Source of the DNA: Flavobacterium sp. N3904
GTDB lineage: Bacteria; Bacteroidota; Bacteroidia; Flavobacteriales; Flavobacteriaceae
Length of the DNA stretch: 64,000 nt
Assembly: GCF_025947305.1 (NCBI RefSeq)
Contig: NZ_CP110009.1
Coordinates: forward strand, 3,079,501-3,143,500
Direction of reading: 5' to 3'
Below, one piece after another: positions 1 through 8,415 of this stretch. Below the pieces are notes generated by a model. That model searched no databases and was not told where the DNA came from. It was given only the letters and a program-made list of their open reading frames with translations. Each line of letters opens with the position of its first letter. Position 1 is the stretch's first letter. Made by a program: the position numbers and the translations under genes.

Positions 1-955
1 TATTTAATTTAATATCACTTGGTAAATCCTTTTTCAAACGTTCAAACTCTTTGTAAAATGCGCTTGCGATATCCAAATAATTGGCTCCAGGTAGCGGTAC
101 AATTGCCACACCAACTAGGGGAGTGCCCGACTGCGTCATTTTAGTCTCTACGTTTTCAGGGCCTAATTCGGCAGTTCCTATATCGCTAAAACGAACTATT
201 TTTTCACCAACAGATCGAATGATAATATTGTTAAACTGTTCAGGTTTTGAAAGATTTCCTACTGTTTTTACAGTCAGTTCTGTATTATCACCTGTAATTT
301 TTCCGGAAGGTAATTCTACATTTTGGCTATTCAAAGCATCACGCACTTCTGCAACGGTACAACCGTAAGAAGCTAACTTTTCTGGATTAATCCACAATCG
401 CATCGCGTATCTTTTTTGTCCCCAAATTTGAACTCCACTAACGCCTGGAATGGTTTCGAGTCTTTGCCCGATTACATTTTCGGCATAATCACTCAGTTCC
501 AGTGCACTTCGAGTATCGCTTTGTACGGTCATCGAAATAATCGCATCTCCATTGGCGTCAGCCTTAGAAACAACTGGTGGTGCATCGATATCTTGGGGTA
601 AATTTCGAATCGCTTGTGAGACTTTGTCACGAACATCATTGGCTGCTTCCTCCAGATTTTTATCCAAATTGAATTCGACGGTAATCGTGCTGCTTCCTTG
701 AGCACTTGAGGAAGTTACATTTCGAATTCCGTCTATGGAATTGATTGCTTTTTCTAGAGGTTCCGTAATTTGAGATTCTATAATATCCGAATTGGCTCCT
801 GTATAATTCGTTCGAATAGAAACTTGCGCAGGATCTATCGACGGGAATTCTCGAACCCCCAGATAAGTATAACCAATAATACCAAATAATATAATCGTTA
901 AGTTCATAACGATGGTCATTACAGGTCTTTTTATGCTTAAAGTGGATAAACTCAT
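1..955 (-). CDS. RND efflux pump inner-membrane permease, N-terminal part (cut by window edge)
   Basis: The frame is open from an ATG at 953-955 to the left edge, giving about 318 residues of a protein that normally has about 1,000-1,050. The N-terminus has the family layout: a short basic cytoplasmic start (SLSTLSIKRPVM), one hydrophobic helix at about residues 12-32, then the GVREFPSIDP and NYTGANSDIIESQI segments that open the first periplasmic porter domain. Such permeases are proton-driven and export drugs, detergents or metals across both membranes with an adaptor and an outer-membrane channel. The adaptor gene lies 66 bp upstream on the same strand, so the two are very likely cotranscribed. 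The substrate cannot be told from this fragment; the sequence reads like the hydrophobe/amphiphile (HAE1) branch. Confidence 0.93.
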   Translation of the reverse strand, partial: MSLSTLSIKRPVMTIVMNLTIILFGIIGYTYLGVREFPSIDPAQVSIRTNYTGANSDIIESQITEPLEKAINSIDGIRNVTSSSAQGSSTITVEFNLDKNLEEAANDVRDKVSQAIRNLPQDIDAPPVVSKADANGDAIISMTVQSDTRSALELSDYAENVIGQRLETIPGVSGVQIWGQKRYAMRLWINPEKLASYGCTVAEVRDALNSQNVELPSGKITGDNTELTVKTVGNLSKPEQFNNIIIRSVGEKIVRFSDIGTAELGPENVETKMTQSGTPLVGVAIVPLPGANYLDIASAFYKEFERLKKDLPSDIKLN

Positions 956-1021
956 TTAAGTAATTTTAGATTTTAAAGTTAGATTTAATAGTGAATACTA
1001 AATCTAAATAAACAGTTGTTT

Positions 1022-2080
1022 TTATTTAATGATTACCTTAACAGGAGTTTCATCTTTTAATGACATTACACCACTAGTCAACAAAGTATCTCCGGCTTTT
1101 AAACCAGAAAGTACCAAGATAGAAGCATCGGTTCTAGTGGCAGTTTCTACCATAACTTCTTTGGCAAAACCGTTTTTGGATATATAGACTTTCTTACCGT
1201 TTTGAACTGGAATAATCGCTTCTGTAGGTACAACAATTGCATCTTTTATAATACTCAAAGGCAATGCAACATTTGCAAAAGTACCCGGCAATAGTTTTCC
1301 CTGACTATTTTCTGTAATTGCCCTTACTTGAAGCGTTCTGGTAGCTACGGCTACTTCTGGTTCAATAGCATAAACTTTAGCCGTAAATTTTTCGTCAGAA
1401 CCTTCAACGGTAAAACTCAAAGGGGTATTTGTTTTTACCTGAGAAGCATATTTTTCAGGTATAGAAAAAGTAATTTTCAATTTACTGCTGTTTACCAATT
1501 TGGCAACCAAAATAGTAGGAGTGATGTAAGTTCCGGGCGAAATAGTGCGAAGTCCAATTTTTCCTGAAAAAGGAGCGCGTACCGATGTTTTTGCAATTTG
1601 GGCTTTAATTAACTGACTTTGCGCTTGAGCTGATTTGTAATCTGCCCTTGCAATGTCATATTCTTCTTGGCTAATGGCTTCTTTTTGCAACAACAGTTTG
1701 GCCCTTCTTTCATTTTCGGAAGCCAAACCTTCTTTTGTATTTGCCTGAGCCAATTGTGCCCTTAATTCGATATCATTAACTTTGAACAAAAGTTGTCCTT
1801 TTGAAACATTACTTCCTTCTTGAAAATAAATCCCTTCAACAATCCCTGATACTTCCGAGTGAATTTCAATTTGTTCATTGGCCTCAATAGAACCCGAAAG
1901 GGATAAGTTATTATCAAAAGTCTTAGGATTGACTATTATGCCTGTTACGGTCATTGGTTTGTCTTTATTCTCTTTGTCTTTTGAACCATTATTTTTGGCA
2001 TTATTCGAAGTAATTCTATAGGCGATAAATCCACCAAACCCTATTATCAATAAGGCATAAACAAGATTTTTTATTTTCAT
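1022..2080 (-). CDS. RND efflux periplasmic adaptor subunit (membrane fusion protein)
   Basis: This is a 352-residue adaptor linking the RND permease to an outer-membrane channel. The start chosen is the ATG at 2078-2080 (MKIKNLVYALL), which gives an N-terminal hydrophobic anchor at once; an upstream in-frame ATG at 2107 would add nine residues with no family match. After the anchor come a split biotinyl-lipoyl-like domain (IEANEQIEIHSEVSG and, later, VRAPFSGKIGLR), an alpha-helical hairpin between them that is rich in Ala, Gln and Glu, and a beta-barrel region (LKITFSIPEKYASQV). Its downstream partner is the permease, with which it forms an operon. A TAnnTTTG box lies about 45 bp upstream. 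The family call is secure; the substrate is unknown. Confidence 0.93.
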   Translation of the reverse strand: MKIKNLVYALLIIGFGGFIAYRITSNNAKNNGSKDKENKDKPMTVTGIIVNPKTFDNNLSLSGSIEANEQIEIHSEVSGIVEGIYFQEGSNVSKGQLLFKVNDIELRAQLAQANTKEGLASENERRAKLLLQKEAISQEEYDIARADYKSAQAQSQLIKAQIAKTSVRAPFSGKIGLRTISPGTYITPTILVAKLVNSSKLKITFSIPEKYASQVKTNTPLSFTVEGSDEKFTAKVYAIEPEVAVATRTLQVRAITENSQGKLLPGTFANVALPLSIIKDAIVVPTEAIIPVQNGKKVYISKNGFAKEVMVETATRTDASILVLSGLKAGDTLLTSGVMSLKDETPVKVIIK

Positions 2081-2127
2081 TGGTTTAATATAAAAGAAGT
2101 TTAACATATCCTTCGATAAGGAATCTA

Positions 2128-2135
2128 CAAATTTA
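2128..2135 (-). promoter_or_regulatory. Candidate -7 box for the efflux operon
   Basis: The minus strand reads TAAATTTG, matching the Bacteroidota -7 consensus TAnnTTTG, about 40 nt before the adaptor start. No clear -33 TTG was seen, so this is moderate support only. Confidence 0.45.
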
Positions 2136-2270
2136 GGTTTTAGAATTGTGAAAAGTGGAATTGTTAATTTTTATTTAACGTTTGTACATACAAATATTAA
2201 AATTTAGCCAAAAACTCTTTTTCTAGTTAAAAGATAAGACGGTAAAAAAATGGAAAGGTTTAATGGTTTA

Positions 2271-2351
2271 GAAAAGATTCTAAGGTTCTAAGTAACTAAG
2301 ACTGTGAGTCTTTTTTTTAAACAACCTAGAATCTCAGAAACTTAGCAACCT
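2271..2351. repeat. Intergenic AGAAACTTAGC-type repeat, copy 1
   Basis: A degenerate inverted repeat made of variants of TTCTAAG and CTTAGAA. It includes a small hairpin AAGACT-GTG-AGTCTT followed by eight T on the plus strand. It lies between the efflux operon promoter and the 3' end of recG. It shares the core AGAAACTTAGC with elements at 11340-11375 and 30232-30308, so it belongs to a dispersed family. It may help end transcription, but the arms here are weaker than in the 11.3 kb copy. Confidence 0.6.
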
Positions 2352-2357
2352 CAAAAA

Positions 2358-4466
2358 CTAACTTATATAATTCCAAATATTTTTCTTTTTGGTCAATTCT
2401 ATAAAAACGGCTTTAAGGATAGCGTTTTCTGGTTTTTGCAAAGGGGCATCTTCCTTTAGAATTTTTATCGCATAATTTCGTGCCAAAAGTAAAATATCCC
2501 GATCCCGAACAATGTCGGCAATCTGAAGGTTGAGTACGCCACTTTGTTGTGTTCCCATTAAATCTCCTGGACCGCGAAGTTTCAAATCGACTTCGGCAAT
2601 TTCGAAACCGTCATTGGTACTCACCATTGTTTCCATTCGGGTTTTACTGTCACTTGATAATTTGAAAGAAGTCATCAAAATACAATAACTTTGATCGGCA
2701 CCGCGACCCACACGCCCTCGCAATTGATGGAGTTGTGACAGTCCAAAACGCTCGGCACTTTCAATAATCATTACGCTCGCATTGGGAACATTGACACCGA
2801 CTTCTATGACCGTTGTTGCTACCATAATATTGGTTTTCCCTTCGGAGAAACGTTTCATTTCGGCATCTTTATCGGCAGGTTTCATTTTTCCGTGAAGGAT
2901 TGAAATAGAGTATTGAGGCAATGGAAAATCTCTGGAAATACTCTCGTAACCGTCCATTAAATCCTTGAAATCCATTTTTTCCGATTCCTGAATTAACGGA
3001 TAAACAATATAAATTTGGCGCCCCAATGCAATTTCATCCCGAATGAATTTCCACACTTTCAATCGATTCGAATCAAAACGATGTACGGTTTGAATAGGTT
3101 TTCTCCCCGGAGGCAATTCATCTATCACCGAAATATCCAAATCTCCGTATAAACTCATCGCCAAAGTTCTAGGAATAGGAGTGGCGGTCATCACCAAAAT
3201 ATGAGGTGGAATTGCATTTTTCTTCCATAATTTGGATCGTTGTTCTACTCCAAAGCGGTGTTGCTCGTCGATAACAGCCAATCCTAAATTTTGAAATTTC
3301 ACTTTATCTTCCAATAGAGCGTGTGTGCCGATAAGGATTTGCAAAGTACCGTTTTCCAATTCTTCGTGTATAATTCTACGAGCCGCAATTTTGGTTGATC
3401 CCGTCAGTATTTTGATGTTTATATTTAAAGATGTAGCCAATTCTGATAATCCTATAAAATGCTGATTGGCCAAAATCTCTGTTGGCGCCATCAAACAAGC
3501 TTGAAAACCATTATCAAGAGCCAAAAGCATACTCATAAAAGCAACAATAGTTTTCCCGGAACCTACATCACCTTGTAGCAATCGGTTCATTTGGGCATTG
3601 CTCCCCATATCGGTTCGAATTTCCTTGATTACCCTTTTTTGTGCGTTTGTCAATTCAAAAGGCAAGTGATTTTGATAAAAATCATTGAAAAATTGGCCTA
3701 CTGTTGTGAAAGGATGTCCTTTTATTTTATGCTTCCGAATCAAATTTTTCGTTATCAATTGCAACTGAATATAGAACAGTTCCTCAAATTTGAGCCGGAA
3801 TTGAGCTTTCGCCAAAATTTCGGCACTTTTGGGAAAATGTATGTTGAATAAAGCTGCATTCTTTGGAATCAATTTGAGTTCGTTTATCAAATATGAAGGC
3901 AAAGTTTCACTGAATAATGCCTGTGTTTCGAGAAACAATTGATGCATCATTTTGTTCACGACTCGATTCGATATACCGCGATTTGCCAATGTTTCGGTTG
4001 AAGGATACACAGGTTGCATTGCAGAACGTAAGCTTTTTTCGTGTTCGCTCAACAACTCAATTTCGGGATGTGCCATACTGTATTGGTTTCCGTATTGAGC
4101 ACATTTTCCAAAAATAACAATGACTTCATTGAGCTTCAAGCTTTCTTTAATCCATTTGTGACCTTGAAACCAGTTGAGATCCATTTGCCCCGTATCATCT
4201 ACAAATGTGGCGACCAATCTTTTTTGGTTGCGACCAAATTCGACTGTTTTTATATTAATTATTTTACCTATAATCTGGATTTCGGCAACATTATTTTGCA
4301 ACTCATTTATCTTATAATAGCGAGTGCGATCGATATAGCGGTTTGGAAAAAAATTGACTAAATCTCCGTATTTAAAAATTCCCAATTCCTTACGCAACAA
4401 CGCGCCCCGATTGGGACCAACGCCTTTGAGGAATTCTATGGGAGTTTCTAGGAGGTTGTTGGACAT
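2358..4466 (-). CDS. recG: ATP-dependent DNA helicase RecG
   Basis: RecG is a monomeric superfamily 2 helicase that remodels stalled replication forks and Holliday junctions. The 702 residues match the usual length (about 690-700). The order is an N-terminal wedge/OB-fold domain (about 1-230), helicase domain 1 with Walker A GDVGSGKT near residues 298-306 and the DEQH box (VIDEQHRFG) near residue 398, helicase domain 2 (ATTVIEVGVNVPNASVMII, QLRGRVGRG) and the C-terminal TRG-type segment (DLMGTQQSG). The ATG at 4464-4466 gives the expected N-terminus (LLETPIEFLKGVGPNRG). A -7-like TATCTTCG lies on the minus strand at 4552-4559, about 85 bp upstream, and the intervening leader holds a repetitive AT-rich tract. 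No defects were seen. Confidence 0.97.
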   Translation of the reverse strand: MSNNLLETPIEFLKGVGPNRGALLRKELGIFKYGDLVNFFPNRYIDRTRYYKINELQNNVAEIQIIGKIINIKTVEFGRNQKRLVATFVDDTGQMDLNWFQGHKWIKESLKLNEVIVIFGKCAQYGNQYSMAHPEIELLSEHEKSLRSAMQPVYPSTETLANRGISNRVVNKMMHQLFLETQALFSETLPSYLINELKLIPKNAALFNIHFPKSAEILAKAQFRLKFEELFYIQLQLITKNLIRKHKIKGHPFTTVGQFFNDFYQNHLPFELTNAQKRVIKEIRTDMGSNAQMNRLLQGDVGSGKTIVAFMSMLLALDNGFQACLMAPTEILANQHFIGLSELATSLNINIKILTGSTKIAARRIIHEELENGTLQILIGTHALLEDKVKFQNLGLAVIDEQHRFGVEQRSKLWKKNAIPPHILVMTATPIPRTLAMSLYGDLDISVIDELPPGRKPIQTVHRFDSNRLKVWKFIRDEIALGRQIYIVYPLIQESEKMDFKDLMDGYESISRDFPLPQYSISILHGKMKPADKDAEMKRFSEGKTNIMVATTVIEVGVNVPNASVMIIESAERFGLSQLHQLRGRVGRGADQSYCILMTSFKLSSDSKTRMETMVSTNDGFEIAEVDLKLRGPGDLMGTQQSGVLNLQIADIVRDRDILLLARNYAIKILKEDAPLQKPENAILKAVFIELTKKKNIWNYIS

Positions 4467-4472
4467 TTTTTT

Positions 4473-4517
4473 GATTGCAGATTTTAGATTGTAGATTTTA
4501 GAATATAGAATATAGAA
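4473..4517. repeat. AT-rich direct-repeat tract (AGATTTTAGATTG / TAGAATA units)
   Basis: Short imperfect direct repeats related to TAGATTNTAGATTTTAGAATA lie in the probable 5' leader of recG. They resemble the TTAGATTGTTGGATTG tract at 19434-19466. Function unknown; the tract may simply be slippage-prone spacer DNA. Confidence 0.45.
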
Positions 4518-4616
4518 TTTCGACTCTACTCTTTTCTCTTTTTTAAGAAAGCGAAGATAGTTTTTTGTTTGGAAATTTGGAAATGGGAATGTTTAGGAAA
4601 TTGATTTATAAAATTA

Positions 4617-4624
4617 TAGATTTG
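4617..4624 (+). promoter_or_regulatory. Candidate -7 box for the 4.66 kb gene pair
   Basis: TAGATTTG fits TAnnTTTG and lies 33 bp before the ATG at 4658. A TTG at 4601-4603 is closer than the usual 17-19 bp, so the -33 element is uncertain. Confidence 0.4.
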
Positions 4625-4657
4625 GAAAATAAATTTTAAATCCTATAACATTAAACA

Positions 4658-5299
4658 ATGAGTGTACAAGAATCTGAATTCTTAATTAGAAGAGGCTTAA
4701 CAGATAATTATCCAAGGAAATTAAAAATTAGCAAAGAGTTTATACAATTTGAGGATAGTAATTTATATACAATCCCATCTACTCTTTTTAAAAAAGAAGA
4801 TATAATCGAATACAAATTTGGCATACATTGGATGCAATATAAATTTGTTTTTGGAAGAGAATATTTAATTTTCCTTCGCAATAAAGAAAATAAAATTCTT
4901 AAAATAAATTTTAAAACCTATTTTGGAAATAAAAAGAAAGAATATCATATCCAATTTAATGAAATTTTGGATTTGTTGTGGGATTTTCATTTTAAGGATA
5001 TCACAAATAAGTTCATTGAAAAACATAAAAATGGCCAAGATTTTAGCATCGGAGATGTTGGTTTTACAAAAGATTTTATAACAATCAATGTAAGTAGTGT
5101 TTTAAATGAAATTGAGAAATCAATTCCATGGGACAAAGTTAGAACAAGAAATTATCATACTTATTTTGCAATATATTCTGAGGATGATGCAAGAAATATT
5201 AATAGAGGTTTTAGTTATTTAAAAGATTGGAATACTAGTGTTTTGTATAGTGTTTTGAGAACTTTATTAAGGGACAAGGGAATTGAGATTTATAATTAA
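4658..5299 (+). CDS. Hypothetical protein, 213 aa
   Basis: I do not recognise this protein. It starts at an ATG with a -7-like box 33 bp upstream and ends 17 bp before the YhcH-type gene, so the two may be cotranscribed. The product is soluble-looking and rich in Lys, Phe and Ile, with no signal peptide, no evident membrane helix and no Cys. The first half (about 1-115) alternates short hydrophobic stretches with charged residues (YKFGIHWMQYKFVFGREYLIFL, split by charged turns), resembling a beta-rich PH-like or PilZ-like module. The second half (about 120-213) looks like another mixed fold. No other gene competes for this strand or region, and base use matches the neighbours, so it is probably a real gene. 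Function unknown. Confidence 0.72.
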   Translation: MSVQESEFLIRRGLTDNYPRKLKISKEFIQFEDSNLYTIPSTLFKKEDIIEYKFGIHWMQYKFVFGREYLIFLRNKENKILKINFKTYFGNKKKEYHIQFNEILDLLWDFHFKDITNKFIEKHKNGQDFSIGDVGFTKDFITINVSSVLNEIEKSIPWDKVRTRNYHTYFAIYSEDDARNINRGFSYLKDWNTSVLYSVLRTLLRDKGIEIYN

Positions 5300-5316
5300 A
5301 AACAAAAAAGTACAAA

Positions 5317-5763
5317 ATGGTTATTGACAAAATTGAAAATTACAGGCTATACAGCCAACTTACCAAAAGAATGGCAAAAGGATTTGAATTCATTACAAAT
5401 ACTGATTTAGTTGCTTTAGAACCTGGAAAATATGAAATTGAGAACGATGCTATTTTTGCTATTATTCAGGAATATGACACCAAAGATGAGAAAGATTGTG
5501 TTTTAGAAGGGCATCATAAATATATCGATATTCAATATGTTATTCAAGGAGTTGAATTTATGGGATTTGTTCCGCTTACCAATCAAGAGATTGTTGAAGA
5601 AAATTTAGAAAAAGATTATACGTTCTATAAAGGCGAAACATCAATGCTTAGGGTAGAAGAAGAAATGTTTACATTGTTTTTTCCCGAGGATCTTCACAGA
5701 CAAAGTGTAAAAGCAGGTCAAATTTCGAAAGTAAAAAAAGTAGTTGTAAAGGTGAAAATTTAA
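5317..5763 (+). CDS. YhcH/YjgK/YiaL (DUF386) family cupin-like protein
   Basis: The 148 residues match the YhcH/YjgK/YiaL family (EbgC-like), compact beta-barrel proteins implicated in sugar metabolism. The typical pattern is present: LEPGKYEIENDAIFAIIQEYDTK cut by turns near residues 28-52, then the signature EGHHKYIDIQYVIQG near residues 66-80, and a late FFPEDLHRQS. The His and Glu residues in these segments are the presumed metal or ligand contacts. In other bacteria family members sit with sialic acid or xylose genes; here there is no such context, only an unknown gene 17 bp upstream. The cupin family call is firm, but the substrate cannot be inferred. Confidence 0.9.
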   Translation: MVIDKIENYRLYSQLTKRMAKGFEFITNTDLVALEPGKYEIENDAIFAIIQEYDTKDEKDCVLEGHHKYIDIQYVIQGVEFMGFVPLTNQEIVEENLEKDYTFYKGETSMLRVEEEMFTLFFPEDLHRQSVKAGQISKVKKVVVKVKI

Positions 5764-5794
5764 TAAATACTCCTTATAATACCAATAAACACAA

Positions 5795-5802
5795 TACTTT
5801 TG
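5795..5802 (+). promoter_or_regulatory. Candidate -7 box for the DUF1697 gene
   Basis: TACTTTTG fits TAnnTTTG exactly and lies 20 bp before the ATG at 5823. This suggests the DUF1697 gene is transcribed separately from the gene 59 bp upstream. Confidence 0.5.
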
Positions 5803-5822
5803 CAATTCAAAATAACAATAAA

Positions 5823-6368
5823 ATGACAACTCATCTCGCACTCCTTCGTGGCATCAATGTTTCGGGTCACAATATGATAAAAATGGACGCTTTGAAAGCT
5901 ACTTTAGAAGCTATTGGTTTCAAAAATGTGCAAACATATATACAATCGGGAAATGTTTTTGTGGATTGCGAGGAGGAAAATGCGGCTTCAGTTGGTTTTA
6001 AAATAAAACAGGAAATTTTCAAGGCTTTTGGGCATGAAGTTCCTATCGTTGTCATTGGAAAAACCGATTTAGAAAAAAGTCTCCAAAACAACCCTTTTTT
6101 GAAAGAGAAAGAAGCTGATTTAAAAAAATTATATGTCGCTTTTATTTCGACAACGTTGCGAAGCGACAGTATCAACGATTTGAAAATTAGTCAATTCAAA
6201 CCAGATGAAGCCAGCATTGACGAAAGCAGAATTTTTATAAAGTACGCTGTAGGAGCTGGCAAAACCAGATTTGACCAAAAATATATTGAAAAAAAACTGA
6301 ATGTAACGGCAACAATTCGCAATTGGAATACCGTGACGCAGCTTTTGAAAATGTATGAGGAAAGATAA
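5823..6368 (+). CDS. DUF1697 domain protein
   Basis: The 181 residues match the DUF1697 family over the full length. The diagnostic N-terminus is HLALLRGINVSGHNMIKM, followed by LEAIGFKNVQTYIQSGNVFV, a strand-helix arrangement with two repeats of a ferredoxin-like fold. No signal peptide or membrane helix is present, so the protein is cytoplasmic. The biochemical role of the family is not established. The ATG start follows a good -7 box by 20 bp. A hairpin with a T-run 185 bp downstream may end the transcript. Confidence 0.9.
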   Translation: MTTHLALLRGINVSGHNMIKMDALKATLEAIGFKNVQTYIQSGNVFVDCEEENAASVGFKIKQEIFKAFGHEVPIVVIGKTDLEKSLQNNPFLKEKEADLKKLYVAFISTTLRSDSINDLKISQFKPDEASIDESRIFIKYAVGAGKTRFDQKYIEKKLNVTATIRNWNTVTQLLKMYEER

Positions 6369-6552
6369 ATGTATCTTTTTGAAAAAAAAATTCTATCCTC
6401 ACGCAACCTTTTAGAATAAATGCAATCTATATTAATGATGTTACTGAACATTTTTGAAATTGAATACAAAAAAGTAATCAAATTAAGGATTGTTTAGGGC
6501 GTTTTGTTAATAGTTTGATGTTTTGGTTAATTTCAATTTATGACAAAATCTT

Positions 6553-6594
6553 AAAAGAGAACTCTAAGGCGTACGCTATTATTGTTCTCTTTTT
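6553..6594 (+). terminator. Rho-independent terminator candidate
   Basis: A 10-bp stem (AAAAGAGAAC with GTTCTCTTTT) encloses a 21-nt loop containing GCGTACGC, and continues into a run of T. It lies between the DUF1697 gene and aminopeptidase P and reads in the plus direction. The 180 bp before it (6369-6552) hold no convincing gene. Confidence 0.6.
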
Positions 6595-6655
6595 TAATTG
6601 GTAACAGTCCTGTGAAGAAAAAAAATACATGCCAACACCAAAAAATATTTATATT

Positions 6656-6663
6656 TACTTTCG
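6656..6663 (+). promoter_or_regulatory. Candidate -7 box (TACTTTCG variant) for aminopeptidase P
   Basis: TACTTTCG is a near match to TAnnTTTG, 46 bp before the ATG at 6710. If used, it rules out the in-frame ATG at 6629 as the start, which agrees with the signal peptide starting at 6710. Confidence 0.4.
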
Positions 6664-6709
6664 ATTTATCAAAAATCTATCGGTATTAAATTCTAAAATT
6701 GAAATAAAT

Positions 6710-8194
6710 ATGAAATTCAAATTTTCTTTTATTCTCACAGTGGTGTTTGTTTTTGCAGCAATAGCTCAAAATGGAAATCCAACGGATTATTTGTCGGCTG
6801 AATTTCACAAGGAGCGAAGAGAGGCTTTACGCCAAAAAATGCCAAAGAATAGTGTGGCAGTATTTTTTGGAAATGCTGTTCGAAACCGAGCCAATGATGT
6901 CGATTTTGTATATCATCAGGATCCAAATTTCTATTATTTAACTGGGTATAAAGAGCCCAATTGTGTTTTGGTCATTTTTTCGGAAAATCAAACCAATAAA
7001 GAAGGTAAAACATATAATGAACTACTTTACGTTCAGGAAAAAAATCCCAAAGCAGAGCAATGGACAGGCGTTCGTCTTGGAGTTGACGGAGCCAAAAAAA
7101 ATCTAGGTTTTGATAATGCCCTTAACGGAAAAGAATTTCTGAACTCAGGAATTGACTTTTATAGTTTTAGCAATGTGTTTTTTACAGATTTCAAAGATGA
7201 TTACCGCGATTCCAAGAAAGAAGAAGCCGATTTATATAAATTAATTGGTTCGTTTAAAAGCCAAATTGGATACAATGTAAAGTCGGACGTAAAAACAGAT
7301 TCGAATTTGCAAAATGAGATTAGTGCAACCAAAACTATTGCAGCAAAAAAAACAAATATAGATACTAAAGCTATTATCACTTATATGGCAAGTTTACGGG
7401 AAGTTAAGTCTAAAGAAGAGATGACATTATTGACCAAAGCTGTTCGTATTTCGGCAATGGGACAGCGCGAAACGATGAAAGCCATGCATCCCGGTATGTC
7501 TGAAACCGAAATTCAGGGCATTCATGAATTTGTCTATAAAAAATACGGCAGTGAGTACGAAGGCTATCCTTCGATAGTTGGCGCCGGCAACAACGGTTGT
7601 GTTTTACATTATATAGAAAACACCAAAATGAAAGTAGATAATGATTTGGTCTTAATGGATTTAGGAGCCGAATATCACGGTTATACCGCCGATGTGACCC
7701 GAACTATTCCTGCCAACGGTAAGTTTTCTCCTGAGCAAAAAATAATTTATGATTTGGTTTACGAAGCCCAAGAAGCAGGAATTGCAACAGTCAAAATTGG
7801 AAATAGCTTCACAGCTCCAGATAAAGCAGCCCGTGATATTATTACCAATGGTTTAATGAAATTGGGAATCATCAAAACAGCCGAGGAATCCAGAAAATAT
7901 TTCCCTCACGGAACTTCTCATCATATCGGGCTGGATGTGCACGATCCCGGTATGTACAACACCTTCGAGAAAGATATGGTGCTTACAGTTGAGCCCGGAA
8001 TTTATATTCCAAAGGGTAGTGATTGTGACAAAAAATGGTGGGGAATTGCGGTACGAATCGAAGATGACATCTTGGTAACAGATAATGCTCCAGTCAATTT
8101 ATCTGCCGAAGCTCCAAGAAAATCTAGTGAAATAGAAGCGCTTATGACCGAAAAAAGCGCATTGGATACTTTTAGTTTGCCAAAGCTGGACTAG
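6710..8194 (+). CDS. Secreted aminopeptidase P family metallopeptidase (Xaa-Pro aminopeptidase)
   Basis: This is a pita-bread-fold M24B peptidase that removes the N-terminal residue before proline using two metal ions. The start at 6710 is preferred because MKFKFSFILTVVFVFAAIAQ is a clean signal peptide; the longer frame from 6629 lacks one at its N-terminus. The mature protein has an N-terminal creatinase/AMP_N domain (about 25-200) and the catalytic domain (about 230-480). The five metal ligands are visible: Asp in MDLGAEYHGYTADVT (two Asp, near 316 and 327), His in HGTSHHIGLDVHD (near 404), Glu in LTVEPGIY (near 427) and Glu in VRIEDDIL (near 450). The length of 494 aa is normal. The protein should act in the periplasm in peptide catabolism. 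Confidence 0.95.
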   Translation: MKFKFSFILTVVFVFAAIAQNGNPTDYLSAEFHKERREALRQKMPKNSVAVFFGNAVRNRANDVDFVYHQDPNFYYLTGYKEPNCVLVIFSENQTNKEGKTYNELLYVQEKNPKAEQWTGVRLGVDGAKKNLGFDNALNGKEFLNSGIDFYSFSNVFFTDFKDDYRDSKKEEADLYKLIGSFKSQIGYNVKSDVKTDSNLQNEISATKTIAAKKTNIDTKAIITYMASLREVKSKEEMTLLTKAVRISAMGQRETMKAMHPGMSETEIQGIHEFVYKKYGSEYEGYPSIVGAGNNGCVLHYIENTKMKVDNDLVLMDLGAEYHGYTADVTRTIPANGKFSPEQKIIYDLVYEAQEAGIATVKIGNSFTAPDKAARDIITNGLMKLGIIKTAEESRKYFPHGTSHHIGLDVHDPGMYNTFEKDMVLTVEPGIYIPKGSDCDKKWWGIAVRIEDDILVTDNAPVNLSAEAPRKSSEIEALMTEKSALDTFSLPKLD

Positions 8195-8220
8195 AACATC
8201 ATTCTTGTTTTTATTTATTT

Positions 8221-8328
8221 GGGCGTGACCCTCCGTAAAAACTACGGGTCGGGTCTTTCGTTTCCGCTTTTTTTTATCCCTTAAAAAAACGGGATAAAAA
8301 AAGAGCTTCACTACAACCCCTCACGCGA
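8221..8328. repeat. Structured intergenic element with predicted three-way junction
   Basis: An outer stem GCGTGA (8223-8228) with TCACGC (8321-8326) encloses two hairpins. Hairpin 1 pairs CCGTA (8233-8237) with TACGG (8243-8247) and GACCC (8227-8231) with GGGTC (8251-8255). Hairpin 2 pairs TTTTTTTATCCC (8269-8280) with GGGATAAAAAAA (8291-8302), 12 perfect base pairs. Base composition is more GC-rich than the surroundings. From memory, similar elements recur between genes in Flavobacterium chromosomes, but this is the only copy in the window. It could be a REP-like mobile element, a bidirectional terminator or an RNA; which one is unknown. Confidence 0.6.
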
Positions 8329-8374
8329 GTAACTGCTAAAAAACAAATTAAGTTATTTCAATTTACAAAAAACA

Positions 8375-8410
8375 AAAAAGCACTGTAATTACAAGACTAC
8401 AGTACTTTTT
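8375..8410 (-). terminator. Terminator of the Dph6-like gene
   Basis: Read on the minus strand, AAAAAGTACTGTA pairs with TACAGTGCTTTTT (one G-U pair) around a 10-nt loop and runs into T, just after the stop codon at 8416. Confidence 0.7.
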
Positions 8411-8415
8411 CATTT

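Noticed and set aside
6420..6497. A 25-residue rightward reading frame before aminopeptidase P
   Set aside because: It has no promoter or family match, and short frames are frequent in such AT-rich DNA.
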